Source of the DNA: Scolanthus callimorphus
Taxonomy: Eukaryota > Cnidaria > Anthozoa > Actiniaria > Edwardsiidae
Direction of reading: 5' to 3'
DNA length: 64,000 nucleotides
Assembly: GCA_033964015.1 (NCBI GenBank)
Contig: CM066916.1
Span: forward strand, 15,292,501-15,356,500
The position numbers were made by a program, and so were the translations under genes. Of this stretch, positions 1-11,846 are shown piece by piece. How positions within the stretch are numbered: position 1 is the first letter of the stretch; every line of letters begins with the position of its first letter. The notes beneath the pieces were generated by a model, which saw nothing but the letters and a program-made list of their open reading frames with translations, was not told where the DNA came from and ran no database searches.

Positions 1-660
1 TGTCTCCCGGGTTTTTAGCAAGATCTATCGAAAAAAAGTGTTTTTTTTGGGGATTTCGAAGTACTTTTGTAGCATTTCTCATCTCTACATCGTTTTGTTT
101 TCTGTCATGACAAAGATTCCACGCTACACACCCTCAAATCTCCACATTTTTATTTGGGTTGACGTCCCTGCAATAGTGAACTTTGTTTGTGCTGTTATGT
201 AGCTCACCTGATTTGACATGGTGACATGTGAGACGCATGAGGACGATTCGAACATTGTTGACTTTCTCATTTTGCCCAAGTCTCCGCTAGATTTTGTTTT
301 CTTCTAGATTTGTAGTTTTCTTTCCCCACTCGAGTTCCCCATTCGACTTTGCCATTGAAAAGAAATCAAAACTGCAGTGTTGTTTGCATTTAGCCACAAT
401 GCTACATTCTATTTGTGAACTCTGTCGATTTGATTTTTGATGAGGTTCAAAGTTATTCAATGGACAACTGATTCGCGCGCGTGCGCAATTTTCGCGCCAA
501 AACCAAGGAGACACCACAGGGAGACCATGCGGGCCAAACAACGGCGAAATGCATATGACCATTATCATTTTTACTCATTCATGCGCGCGCAGCGCAAATG
601 AAGGAGTATTGGTATGATGTGGGACTTCTGCGTTAGCACGATTCTGCGTTAGCACAATTT

Positions 661-745
661 CGATTCGATTTACTTCAAGCAATTTCTAGCGATTTCTAGC
701 AATTTCTAGCGATTCGATTTTACTTCAAGCAATTTCTAGCGACAC
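661..745. repeat. Tandem AATTTCTAGCGA-type repeat
   Basis: A GATTCGATTTACTTCAAGC block followed by AATTTCTAGCGA units occurs twice, with extra copies of the short unit between. Confidence 0.6.
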
Positions 746-774
746 TTGCACGATTCCTAATAAAAGAAAAAGAA

Positions 775-850
775 AAGAAGTCGAACCCGTAACCTTTCAA
801 TTTGCAACCTGACGCTCAACACATTGCGCCAAAAGCCGGCACGCCGGGCC
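775..850 (-). mobile_element. tRNA-derived SINE head
   Basis: The minus strand has TTGGCGCAATGTGTTGAGCG (A-box arm) and GGTTACGGGTTCGAC (B box) about 30 nt apart. A repetitive tail of AATTTCTAGCGA units follows at 661-741. Confidence 0.6.
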
Positions 851-1015
851 TCCGCGCGCGACAAAACGGCACGCTAAATCGTGGCAGCTTTCGGCCTCGG
901 ACGTGAGGCCTTTTGGTAGCCTGGTGACTAATTTGCGATTTCATCCGACCATCCACTTCGGCAGCTCGTTTCTCATTCGTTGTTTACCGAAGAAAAGATC
1001 GGCAGGCGGGAAGCC

Positions 1016-1129
1016 ATGGCCGAAGGAAGCAGCTTTGTTCTGATACCAAACATGACGGGCTTCGGAAAACAGAAGGCAGATTTCTGCTCTACTGGAAAGA
1101 GGCAAAATTTTGAAAAACACAGCAAATAG
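1016..1129 (+). CDS. Small hypothetical ORF (37 codons)
   Basis: ATG in good context (GAAGCCATGGCC) opens a frame starting MAEGSSFVLIPNMTGFGK and closing at TAG. It may be the first exon of a gene that includes the next candidate exon downstream. No family recognised and no convincing donor found. Confidence 0.25.
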   Translation: MAEGSSFVLIPNMTGFGKQKADFCSTGKRQNFEKHSK

Positions 1130-1323
1130 TCGCCAGCAGCTATTTTGACCCTTGGACTACTTTTTCCATGGAGTTATTAATCCTTTTGAATTGATGCTTA
1201 GTGCGTTGTTGAGTCTTCAAACCAAAACTCTATGATTTTGTTTTTTGAATTTCTGTTTTAATTTCGCGCGAGACCCTTTCTAGTTCTTTAGAAATCTGTG
1301 TTTTGGACGAAAATATCGCTCAG

Positions 1324-1483
1324 AATCAGTTGATCAGGTTTTATGAATGGGAAAACCTTACGGAGCTGAGAAGAATTTTCAAGGGCATGGCAGCGAGTGG
1401 AATACTTCCAGTTCAGCAAGATAATGATGGTAGATAAGAAGTTATTAGGCTTACTTCAGAAGGAAGAGTCTTGGCTACAATAG
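1324..1483 (+). pseudogene. Exon-like segment with an in-frame stop
   Basis: A segment flanked by an AG (GCTCAG, ends 1323) and a good donor (GTAAGAAC, starts 1484). It reads as plausible protein (NQLIRFYEWENLTELRRIF ... then EVIRLTSEGRVLATI) but has TAA at 1435-1437. The frame is the same before and after, so this is a substitution-type stop and not a frameshift. It could be a decayed exon. Family unknown. Confidence 0.3.
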
Positions 1484-2079
1484 GTAAGAACTGAACAACA
1501 AAATATCAAAACATTCTCCTGATTCATCTGTCATTTTCGCGGGTTTTTCACTGCAGAGCCATGTGTTTTTATTTCGTGTGTCGGTTGTAAGCTTACATCT
1601 TTCTGTGGATGAATTGTACTTCGCTTTAACAGATTAGTTGACGATATTTCGAGTTAATAATCCTCCTCGGAGTATGCAGTACTTAAATTAATTTCCTTTT
1701 CCTCCATTCACCATCCTAAGCGATTGTAAAAATTGTTAGAAAAGTTAGCTCTTTGACTTTTAATTCACATCCGAGCGGCTGGTCAAACCGCGCGTTTCGT
1801 TTCGTCTGTGCACTTCTAACACTAAACCTCCAAATTGCTCAAACAGCTTTACAGCTCAACTGAAATCATAGTCCACTGCAGTTTGATAAATCTTTTTTTC
1901 CGCTCAGAATTCAGATTGTATAGTCGTAGAATGCTTTTTAAGCTAAACTCAAGTTAGAAGTCTGAACAGCATCTAGAAAAGCATAACTTATCAGAAATGA
2001 AAATCAAAGTGTAAATCCAATTTCCCAATCATTCAGAAGGTAGGCTAATAAACTTATGTTCTTCACTTCCACGGAAGTT
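1484..2079. other. No feature recognised
   Basis: AT-rich sequence without splice-bounded open frames or clear repeats. Confidence 0.5.
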
Positions 2080-2535
2080 ATGCTTTTGTTTATTCCAAAA
2101 GTAACTAAAAGAAGAAGCTTCCATTTAACTTGAAAGGAATGATTTTCAGTACAAAGGAGGCCAAAGTCTTACATAATGCAATTTTTCCCCTTACATATTT
2201 TTTCTATGCTTATAACATTCAGTGGCACTTGTGTCTATCAAAATGTTTCTGTACTTACAGAATCCTGCCCACTTTATATTTGAATTTAAAAAAGTGAGTG
2301 AAACAATATGCTTTTGTTTATCCCAAAAGCAACTAAAAGGAGAAGCTTCCATTTAACTGAAAGGAATGATTTTCAGTACAAAGTAGGCCAAAGTCTTACT
2401 TATACTTTGCAATTTTTCCCCCTGCATGTTTTTTCTATGCTTAAATTCAGTGACACTTGTGTCTATCAAAATGTTTCTGTACTACTTGCAGAATCCTACA
2501 CTGTATTTGAATTGTAAAAAATAAGTGACACAAAA
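2080..2535. repeat. Two-copy tandem duplication of about 228 bp
   Basis: 2080-2307 and 2308-2535 align along their length from ATGCTTTTGTTTATYCCAAA to GTATTTGAATT with small indels. Divergence is modest. No gene in either copy. Confidence 0.85.
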
Positions 2536-3049
2536 GTATAAAAGATGGAGAATTATCAGGCATTCAAATGGGACTGGATAAGAAATAAGGCAGCTGCCAC
2601 TTTATAATATAGTAGGTAATAAACATGGACAGAAAATGCAACATAAATCACACAAAAACTATATTACAGTTATGACCTATATATTTCATGATTGTGTCAG
2701 ATTGATAAATATAACATCTTGTGTCATTTACTGCTCTCAGGTGATTAGGTCTGCTATTTCAGTCATAAACTATTATGGCCAGCTTGAAACAGGGGGCAAA
2801 CATAGGACCTCTAAATCAGTAACATTTTGTTGACAGAATTGTAACATGCTGCTATAGAGTTAATTAATTCAAATTTGAATGGCAAAACTTCTCCTGGGAC
2901 TAGTTTTACAGATAGAGGACCATTGTATTAATTTAATGCTTTGGGAATTCCATGAAAGAGCAAGTGCCAGTTAAATTAGTACCCTGTTAAGAGCAGAAGA
3001 GCACTGACATGACAATCAACTGTCCATAGGTGGGTGAAAAGTTATTATT

Positions 3050-3215
3050 AGAGGGGTTTTCATCCGGCTGTGAAACAAAAACTAATAGTCAGTGTTTAAT
3101 AGTGTCTACTAGTCATAATTACAAAGGAGAATACAATAAAAATGACTTTCGTAGTGTATAGTAGTGCCTATTTGGTTAGTATGTATCTATTTCACAGTCG
3201 GGTAAAAACCACTCT
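3050..3215. mobile_element. MITE-like element, about 26-bp imperfect TIR
   Basis: The left end agaggggttttcatccggct is inverted at the right end, 3190-3215. No coding capacity. Confidence 0.6.
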
Positions 3216-4338
3216 AAAGCCTTCAAAGCCTGAAGCCAACTATTTTACTATGGTGACATTCTTTGTTTTTTGTCCCTACAAGTATATCATAAATTCTAAC
3301 AAGTACAAAAAGCTGGTAGTCACCAGAGTTTGATCAGCTACTTTGGAAACATTTTACTTCTGGCTCATTTTCATCTGCTAACAGTCATGGCAAAAATGAT
3401 GTATTTGTTGTCAATAGATGTATTTGATTAAAATAGAGAATAAAATAGAATTTATGTCCAAATCAAACAAACCAATTTGCTTACAATACTGTCCTGCCAG
3501 ATTTCCCCCACAAAAAAAGCAGGGATTTTTTCCATGACAGATATAGTTGCCACAGTGAGGGTGAAATATCTAAACTAGATGGTACTAGAGTTATCCGAAG
3601 CTTCACTCATGTCACACGGCAAGAAACTGTGAGCATGCATGTAAGCAAATGGAGTTTAGAATGTATGCAAGTTCAGACATTAGTAATCTTGAGCTTCCAG
3701 GTGTTATAGTATTTTTAGTACTTTTTATTATTCAAGAAGACATTATGGGAATTCCTTGATTTATTATACTGTATTTTTGTTTCTTTTTACCTTAAATGTT
3801 ATTGGCCTATCTTCTAGTATTAATGAAAGCTTTTAAAGAAGGTATAAGCTCTAAGATATAGTCTCTCACAGATTCTGAAATCTTAGGCACCATAACACAA
3901 AGGCAGTCATTTCTAGCGTCAATTTTCCTCTGTATTCCTGATATTCTTTTTCTGTCATTGGAGACTGACATGCTTTAGATGTTTTAGACTGTGACAAGTT
4001 CCCGTAATGCAGAATGCATAGAAATCTCCATGTGTCCATGACCCTGTCCCTTGTCAAATATCAAGGCCCCATTCAACAGTGCAGTTCTTCATGGTGTTAG
4101 TTTTTTAAATCAATTCTGACAAACTTTTGTCTTGTTACACTCCATGACCGAGCAGCGTACTCACATCTCGAAATATGTCAATCGCTATCTTCTTCTAAAC
4201 ATCAGGCAGTTCTTGTAAGCCATAATCATTGCTTGTGACGAAAAGTACGCTCGAAATTTGCAAGGAATTTACAGAGTAAGACGCGGATAATAGGAGACAT
4301 GGAAGACTTTTACACGAGTCGAACTCGTTTGTTGAAAT
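3216..4338. other. Mostly no recognised feature
   Basis: A 50-odd-codon minus-strand frame near 3826-3990 (contains LCVMVPKISESVRDYIL) looks protein-like but is too short to call. Nothing else is seen. Confidence 0.4.
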
Positions 4339-4503
4339 TCAAGAGAATCCGTACAGCAAATGTTTTGTTCCTCGACAACAACGTCCCCTGAAGCTTTTTC
4401 TTGCAAAATTCCTCATCTTGTGCAGGGTATTACGGTTGAACTCATCATAAATATTGAGAAAACATCCTTCCTTGCACTGCTCCGTGTTCGAACGCGCCGC
4501 CAT
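4339..4503 (-). CDS. Hypothetical first-exon-like ORF with YY1-like start
   Basis: On the minus strand AGCAAGATGGCGGCGCG, a YY1-type start context, opens a 54-codon frame beginning MAARSNTEQCKEGCFLN and ending TGA at 4339. It lies about 90 bp from the MITE at 4594-5024. No family recognised and no confident downstream exon, so it may be part of a broken or undetected gene. Confidence 0.25.
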   Translation of the reverse strand: MAARSNTEQCKEGCFLNIYDEFNRNTLHKMRNFARKSFRGRCCRGTKHLLYGFS

Positions 4504-4593
4504 CTTGCTACTATCACAGAAATATACAACCGCTGACCGCGACTCAAGTCTCGGCGAACGTGCCGCTTTGGCGCGCGTAGAGGCCCGCTGTGC

Positions 4594-5024
4594 GGGGAAA
4601 TACGAGGCACAAATCCTCAACTTGTCCCGCAACATTGCTGCGTTGCAAGTCTAATGTTTGTTGCTCGTTTTTCATCAATTCACAACTTGTCGCGCAACAT
4701 TTTGTTTTGATGATCACACATGCGAGACCAAGGCGAATTTGGCTCCTTAGCACTTCATTTCTATTGACCAACCAACTTGAATCGTAGGCAAAATGTTGCG
4801 CGACAAGTTGTGTGTTTGATGAAAAACGAGCAACAAAGCCAGAATTTGTGTTTCAAAGTAGACCCACGTTCTACTTCGCGCAATAAGTTTTCACCACCTG
4901 CAACAAATGTTTTTGTTGCGCGACAAGTTGTGGCGCGAGATGAAAAACGCGCAACATCATCATCAACTTGCAACGCAACAATGTTGCGCGACAAGTTGAG
5001 GGATTTTGTGCCTCGTATTTCCCC
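4594..5024. mobile_element. MITE-like element with about 58-bp TIR
   Basis: ggggaaatacgaggcacaaa at the left (from 4594) is inverted at the right (to 5024), and similarity continues to the ttgcaagt motif. The internal motif gcgcgacaagttg occurs several times in both orientations. Confidence 0.8.
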
Positions 5025-5760
5025 GGCTAAACAGCGAAAGATAACAAAGCTCTGCAATTTATCTGGGTCAATCTAGACGACAAAGCATCTAGACGACAAA
5101 GCATCATGGGTATTTTAAATAATGGAGGCCGGAAGCGAGAACGATTTTCAAGTACTTTCCAGTATTTATTAACACCAAAGAATTACAAAAAGTCGAAAGA
5201 AGAAAGCTAATTGAAGAAGTGAGAGTATGCACTACATCTTTAACGTGATAAAGGTGGACGGACAGCTCGCTATTGCTTCTTGCAGCACAGAGAATTTAAG
5301 GTAAAATCTGCTTAAAATATTTGGAAAGAGAAATAGAGAAGCTTCATTCTTATACTTCGAGTACAACGCCATATTTCTTCTAATTGATTCGGATTTCTTT
5401 CGAAATAATTCGCTGCATTTTAAAGGCTTATAATGTTATAATTATAAGTTATTGTAGCATTATAATGGAGTCAAAGTACTTGAAACTGCTCATGAGCAGA
5501 ATATAAACATCATCTGATTCTCACTAGGAGGAAAGTAATACTCAGCATCCCTGTTTTTGTTTAGGTATACAAATTCAGGTTGCAAGAGAATGGTATTTAA
5601 AAGCATAACTATTTTCATGGATAAAATGCATTGTTTTGTGTTATCCTTAATTCTTGCGATAGATTTTACGGTTTCAAAAAAGCCTGTGGATCATGGTTTT
5701 CACGTAATTTTTACTTGTAACATTTCAGATTTCGTCATTTTCGAGTATATATAAGATTAG

Positions 5761-5916
5761 GACTCCATGCTGAACAATTAAGAAAAAAATTGAGTGACAA
5801 GTTAAGAGGATCGGGAACACCAAAATTGGACCAGGCTGTAGACCGAATACAATTTCATTGGTGTTTCTAGGAATTATGATATTCATTTTTTTTCTTAATT
5901 GAACAAGCATGGAGTC
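5761..5916. mobile_element. MITE-like element, about 30-bp TIR
   Basis: gactccatgctgaacaatta at 5761 is inverted at the right end (…gaacaagcatggagtc, to 5916). The element is 156 bp. Confidence 0.75.
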
Positions 5917-6096
5917 TTTTTATTTATCAATGATATAGCATTCATACATAAACTTAAACTATCCAATTTCAAAATATTCGGGGCACTATCCAATTTAAAG
6001 ATAATTGGATACTTCAGCAAAATTCAAGAAAAATCAATCTGCAAGCACTATTGGATTGTGAGGTCATGTGCCCGATGTCCCGACGAGCACCCCTAG

Positions 6097-8036
6097 ACAT
6101 AGACATAGACATAGATAGTCTTTATTGTGACAGTACAACCCTAGGGCGCATGTGCCGTATATTACAATAAAGTGTTTAAAATGTTAATAATAATAAATAT
6201 CATAATTAAATGGAAAAGAAAGGCGATGTCATACATATTGTATTCTCTGAGTATCTGTTCTCTTTTCTTCATACTTTCCCATATGAATTTTGCAATTTTT
6301 CTTTGAACATTTCCATTTTGCTTTAGTTTCATGATTTTCAAGAAAGCGGTTGTGGGTGGTACGTCCTTAAGTGTGACCTTTGTATGCCTTTCAAGATATT
6401 CGTACAACGTCGTTCTGCTTCTTTCATAACCAGTACATTTTGAAAGGAAATGTTCTTCGTCCTCTACCCCTGCTTTGCAATTTGGCATATTCTTTCAATG
6501 GGCGCTTGGTAGGGTCTTGCATACCGTCCCGTTTCGATTGCAAGGGTATGATTGCTCAATCGTAGTTTTGTCAGGGCGATCCTATGTTGCACATTAGTAA
6601 CGTTTGTTAAATAATTTTCGTAGTCGTAAGAGAGCTTAATTTTTCGGAGGGTTCTTAGTTATTTCCCTGTCGCGCATCTTTTCTAGTATCGTTCTGCAAA
6701 GAGGTCAACCATGTTTGCCGCTCTATGTCGCACAACCTTTGCCTAATGTTTCGAATGGGCCCTTCTCCAGTCAGCCATACGTTACCCAAGCCCGATATAT
6801 CTAAAATGTTCTTTAGTTTTCTGTGCCAAAATTCCTTATTATCACTTTCTAGCGTGTCGAAAAAAGCTTTGCTCGATAGGGTATTTTGTCTGTCGTGATC
6901 GATTAGTTTTTGCCAGAACTTAATTGCCCTGCATCTGGCTTGCATCCTCATAGGGAAACGCCCTACCTCCGACCTGCATGCTAGGGAAGTGCAATATCTG
7001 TTTACACCCAGTAGCCATTTAATAAATTTGCAATGGACAATTTCGATGGGGTCCCTTTCCATTTTTCCATTCGAATCTACTCCCCAGACTTCGCTTCCAT
7101 ACAATAGAATAGGGGCAATCAGGGAGTCAAACAATCGTAACGTTAGTTCTGGGTTATGTCTAAAGTGGTCGCCCATCTCTTTTCGTAGTTTGTATAGTGC
7201 TTTTAGTGCCACTTTCTTAATTTCATCTTTGGCTAGGGAAAAATTCCCATAAGCAGTGAAATGGAGACCTAAATATTTATATTTTCGAACATTTTCTAGT
7301 TTCGTTTCTTTATAATGAAATATTATTTGTTCATTGTTCTACCGCTGTTATTAAAAATCATAATTTTGGTTTTTTCAAGATTGACCGATAACTGGGCGTG
7401 ATCGCAATATTTGCCTAGGCAATCAAGATAATCTTGCAGTCCTCTTTCGGATGATGATAGAATGACTAAGTCGTCTGCGTAGAGTAGACAGCTTAAAGGC
7501 TTTGAACGTAGGGTTACGTCGTGTTTGTTTATGGTACCAAGTTTATCTGGAGATCGCTTAAGTATAGATTAAAAAGGGTTGGCGAAATCATGCATCCCTG
7601 TTTAACGCCGTTGTTACATTTGAAAGCTGGTGTTAGTAAATTTCCTACTTTCAGTGATGATTTGTCATTAAGTACATAGATCTAATAGTATCAAAGAAAT
7701 GCCCTGTCACTCCTACTGCCCTGAGTTTTTCAAAAAGTAATCTTCTGGGTATGGATCGAAAGCTTTGCTGAAGTCCACAAAGCATGCAAACAGATGATTT
7801 GCCTTTTTGTTTGGTTTTGTTTTGACATATTTTTCAATTAGAGATTTTAGGATGAAAATACTGTCCGTCGTTCCTTGTCCTTTTCTGAAACCGAGTTGTT
7901 CTGGCTTTAGTATTCCTTTTTCCACTAAGTAATTATACAGCCTCTGGTTCATAACGGACATAAAGACTTTACCAATAGCTGATAAAAGAGTTATTCCCCT
8001 ATAGTTTTCAGGGTTTGAGGAATCGCCTTTCACTCC
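6097..8036 (-). mobile_element. 5'-truncated CR1/L2-like LINE (copy A)
   Basis: Minus-strand remnant of ORF2. It begins in the reverse transcriptase at N-P-E-N-Y-R-G-I-T-L-L-S (near 8010), continues through the DFSKAFD block, LYADDLVILS-like palm region, thumb (SEVWGVDSNGK, 6655-7212) and C-terminal cysteine/histidine region (6162-6488), and ends in a short 3' UTR with a TGTCTA-type tail at 6097-6115. The frame is broken several times. The 5' part of the element is absent: its truncated end joins the tail of the next LINE at 8037. Confidence 0.88.
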
Positions 8037-8037
8037 C

Positions 8038-8069
8038 CTAGACATAGACATAGACATAGACATAGACAT
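8038..8069 (-). repeat. (TGTCTA)n microsatellite tail of LINE copy B
   Basis: Five tandem hexamers on the minus strand immediately after the 3' UTR. The same hexamer tail ends LINE copies A and C. Read as ATG-TCT, the tail supplies in-frame start codons to the adjacent truncated reverse transcriptase fragment. Confidence 0.85.
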
Positions 8070-8187
8070 GTTTTATTGGCACTTTGTAAATGACTAAATT
8101 TACATCGGTGTAATTCCAATAAATTAATAAAATAATTAAAGCAAAAACAAACATTTAGGATATATATCTTATCAGTAGATCATGCTG

Positions 8188-11100
8188 TTATTGTCCATTA
8201 AAAGGAAAGAAATTCTGTCTTGCAGTAAATGCATTAAAAATATACTTTGAAATAATTTTGCTTAAGTTTTCAGGTGGATTTATCAGTAAGAGGAAGAGCT
8301 CATTGTCTGATATTCTGCTTGTCTTAATTTTCCATGACTGCTCTATCTGTTTGAAAAGTTTATTCCGTTCAATTTTAAAATAACTACAATTTAATAGGAA
8401 GTGTTTTTCATCTTCTATTTCTCCATTGCAACATAAACGGCAAAGTCTTTCCTCTACTTTTTGATATGGCTTCTTGTGTCGCCCGACTTCGATTTCTAGT
8501 TTATGGCTACTTATTCGTAATTTTGTTAATGCAGTTCTGTGTTTAATATTGGGACTTGATTAAGATAGGGTTCCAAATCGTAAGAGATCTTAAATTTCCT
8601 AAACGTTCTTAACTTATTTTGTTGGTTGCTCTCTTTTCTGCAGTCATTGTGGATCTCGCCTAGCCATGTCTGAATTTCAATATCTTTGATTCGTTGTTTA
8701 ATAGTTTGCCCAATTAAGTTGGTGTTTTCTCCGAGTCTGTCTTGGTTGAGCCAGATTTCTGCGAATCCTATCTGGTTCAGTCGATTTTTTACTTTCGTGC
8801 TCCAAAATGCTTTGTTTTCTGAGTTCTGACAGTCATGGTAAGCAATTTTAGATAATTTTGGGGAAGTACTAGGGCTGGCAAGTTTAAGCCAGAAGTTTAG
8901 GGACCTTATCGAGTGTGCTTGTGTCCTTAACGGAAATCTTCCAAGTTCGCTTCTGCATGCGTTGTTACTTGCATATTTGTTAACTCCTAGCAACATTTTG
9001 CAGAATTTAGTATGTACTTGTTCCATTGGTTCTTTATCATTTGAGGTAGCGGTTTCTATTCCCCATATTTCGCTGCCGTAAAGGAGTATGGGTAATATCA
9101 GTGCATCAAAAAGTCTAAGCGTTAATTTTGGTTTCGATCGGAAAAATCGCCCATTTCTTTTTTGAACTTAAAAAGAGCTTTGAGAGCTGTCTTCTTGAGT
9201 TCGTGCTTGGCGAGTGTGAAATTTCCAAATGCTGACATCTGTAAGCCTAAATACTTATACGATTTAACATTTTCAAGTCTCCTTCCATCGAGAGAGAAAC
9301 TATAATTATTCATTGTTTTACCATTGTTATTGAAAATAAGTATTTTTGTTTTTTCTATATTCACTTTCAGGCCTGATTCCTCACAAAAAGTTTCGACTAC
9401 ATGCAAATATCTTTGTAAGCCACGTTCCGATTTTGAGAATATCACTAGATCATCGGCATATATGAGGCAACTCAATGGGCTCTCGTCTAATTTTACATCC
9501 TCATTATTCTGTTGATTGAGTAAGTCGGGTAAATCATGTAAGTAAAGATTAAATAGGGTGGGGCTGATCATACATCCCTGCTTCACGCCGGTTTTACACT
9601 CGAAAGCTGGGGTTACGGTGTCACCTAGTTTTACTGCTGATTTATCGGTTGTATACATTGATGCTACTAATTTAAGGAATTTTCCGGATACCCCAACGCT
9701 TTGTAATTTCTTTAACAGTTTTTGACGGGGGATACAGTCGAAGGCTTTTTGAAAATCAATGAAGCAAGAAAACAGCAGGTTTTTCTTTTTCTTTGGTTTG
9801 CTTTTAACATATTTGTCTATTACCGACTTCAGAACCGAAATGCTATCTACAGTGCCGTGATTCTTTCTAAAACCGCCTTGCTCCTTTTTCAACAACCCCT
9901 GTGAGACTAGGTGTTCGTATAGCCTCGAGTTGAGTATCGAAGTGAAAATTTTCCCTAAGGCTGAAAGTAAAGTAATACCTCTATAGTTTTCCGCCTTGGA
10001 TGGGTCCGATTTTTTAAAATAGGAACTATATGACCAACATTCCATGATTCAGGATACTGTTCACTAGTTAGAATGTTGTTAAAAAGTGTCTTTAAGTGAT
10101 TTTTTAATGAATCTTTGCCTGCTTGTAGAAATTCGTTGGAGATATTGTCTGGCCCCGGCGCCTTGCGTTTCTTTAGTTTCCCAAATGCGTTTTCTACCTC
10201 TTCCAATGTTATCGGATAATCTAAAGGGCCTTCCTCGGCATCAACATTTCCTTCCAAATTAATCGTTTGTGCATTGCTACCTTCGTTCAGATTTTTAAAA
10301 TGGTCATAAAATTCCTCTCCAGTTACTCTGCATGTGCTCGACGTTTCTTTATTTTTGCCCAACTTAAATACTTTTTTAATGTTTTTCCATAAGGATTTTG
10401 CGTCACCGAAGTCAAGGTCGGAAATTTGTTTTTGGAATTGCTTTCTTTTCTTTCGTCTACATAGCTTTTTGAATGCCTTTTTCTTGTTGTGCAAGTTTAG
10501 TCGTAAAACAGAGTTGTTAGGGTCATCGCAAACCTCCTTTCCGAGGGATTTTAAGGCGCACTTCTCGATCGTACAGTCTTTGTCAAACCATGGCCGGTCA
10601 TTTTTGTGTCCCCGGTTTGACACTTCTTTTTTTACTTTTAAACCTGACAGCTCTCCTATTTCAGTTAGACACTGAGAAAATTTCCTTGTCATGATTTCTA
10701 CATCACTGTTTTCCAAGATGTCATTTATCTTGTTTTGTACATGCTCTGAACGTAACATTTCTTGTATTTTTACTTTCGCTTTATCGCTCCAAATAACTTG
10801 GCTATGTTTGGTCATGGTGATATTTTTAGCTTGATATTTTTCTTTTGATTGATGACTGATTGGTATTCTGATGCTATATGTAAGGACACAATGGTCAGAT
10901 AAGTGTGGTTGTAAGGAGTTAACCGATAAAAATCGCATTTTCTCTAAAAATTCAGACTGACCTATAACGTAATCCACAAGACTACTACCGTTATATTTAA
11001 AACATGTTTTCTTTCCAGTCAAATCCCCAATTACTCGACCATTAAATATTCGCAAGTTAAACGCAGTGCAGGTATCAATAAGAGCTCTCCCTCTTACATT

Positions 11101-11714
11101 CACGGCTTCCTTATCTTGTGAGTACCTATTGTTTTGTTCATCTATTATATAATCATCAGGGAGTTCCAGGTGGCTAGCAGTATCAGACAAAACAAATTCC
11201 TGCAACTCCCCTGTTCGCGCATTGAAATCCCCTTGTATTAATATATCCCCTTTAGAACAAAAGTTAAAGATATCAATTCTAATTCGTCTATGACGTCATC
11301 GTTTTTTCCTTGCTCGCTTGGACTCAGGTAAACTGTACCTAAATAGATATCTCTTTGTAAATTAAAAAATTCTTTCCTCAACTTCAGCCACACAACATGT
11401 TCATTTTTAGTTGGTTTATATTTGATACCTTTTTCTATGTCATGGCTAAAATATACTGCCAAACCCCCCGAGAAGCGGTTTCCCGTTTTCGCGCGACATT
11501 TGATGTAGTGTCTATACCCATCAATTAGAAGATCTGAGTCTAAGCTAGCATGGGTTTCAGCAATTCCAAAAATCTGGTGCTTTTTTATTTCATTTGTTAC
11601 CTCCTTTAGTTTTAGTTTATTGCCCAAAGTTTTACTAACGTGCCCGTGCAGGTTCCAAAACCCTATCTGTAGATATTTAGGTGCCCCTGAGCTCTGCCCA
11701 GGCATAATTAACAA
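8188..11714 (-). CDS. LINE copy B ORF2: endonuclease-reverse transcriptase
   Basis: Endonuclease motifs: GFWNLHG, IAETHA, QGDFNARTG (across a frame break near 11240), SLVDYVIG, LSDHC. Reverse transcriptase: NYRGITLLSALGKIF, GFRKNHGTVDSI, CFIDFQKAFD, GVKQGCMISPTLFNLYL, LIYADDLVIFS (catalytic YADD), KYLGLQMS. The C-terminus has a CRLCC...H...C knuckle near 8440. Frame breaks near 9140, 10030 and 11270 are each repaired by one base in a T or A run. Acts in target-primed reverse transcription. Confidence 0.88.
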
Positions 11715-11846
11715 TGACTATATGTTATACAAACAAGAAAACACAGCAAAACGACACTAACGCGAAAAAAAGAAAGAAAATCTGTTACTGTATATATCTA
11801 TCGATACTATTTTATGCGTAGAAACACGAACAAGAGTTAATTTTAA

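Noticed and set aside
287..568. 93-codon minus-strand frame
   Set aside because: Could be a 5' UTR or repeat fragment. No domain, splice context or recognisable composition; not supported as a gene.
5099..5160. Short MEAGSENDFQ start
   Set aside because: A 16-codon frame with a weak donor and no downstream exon.
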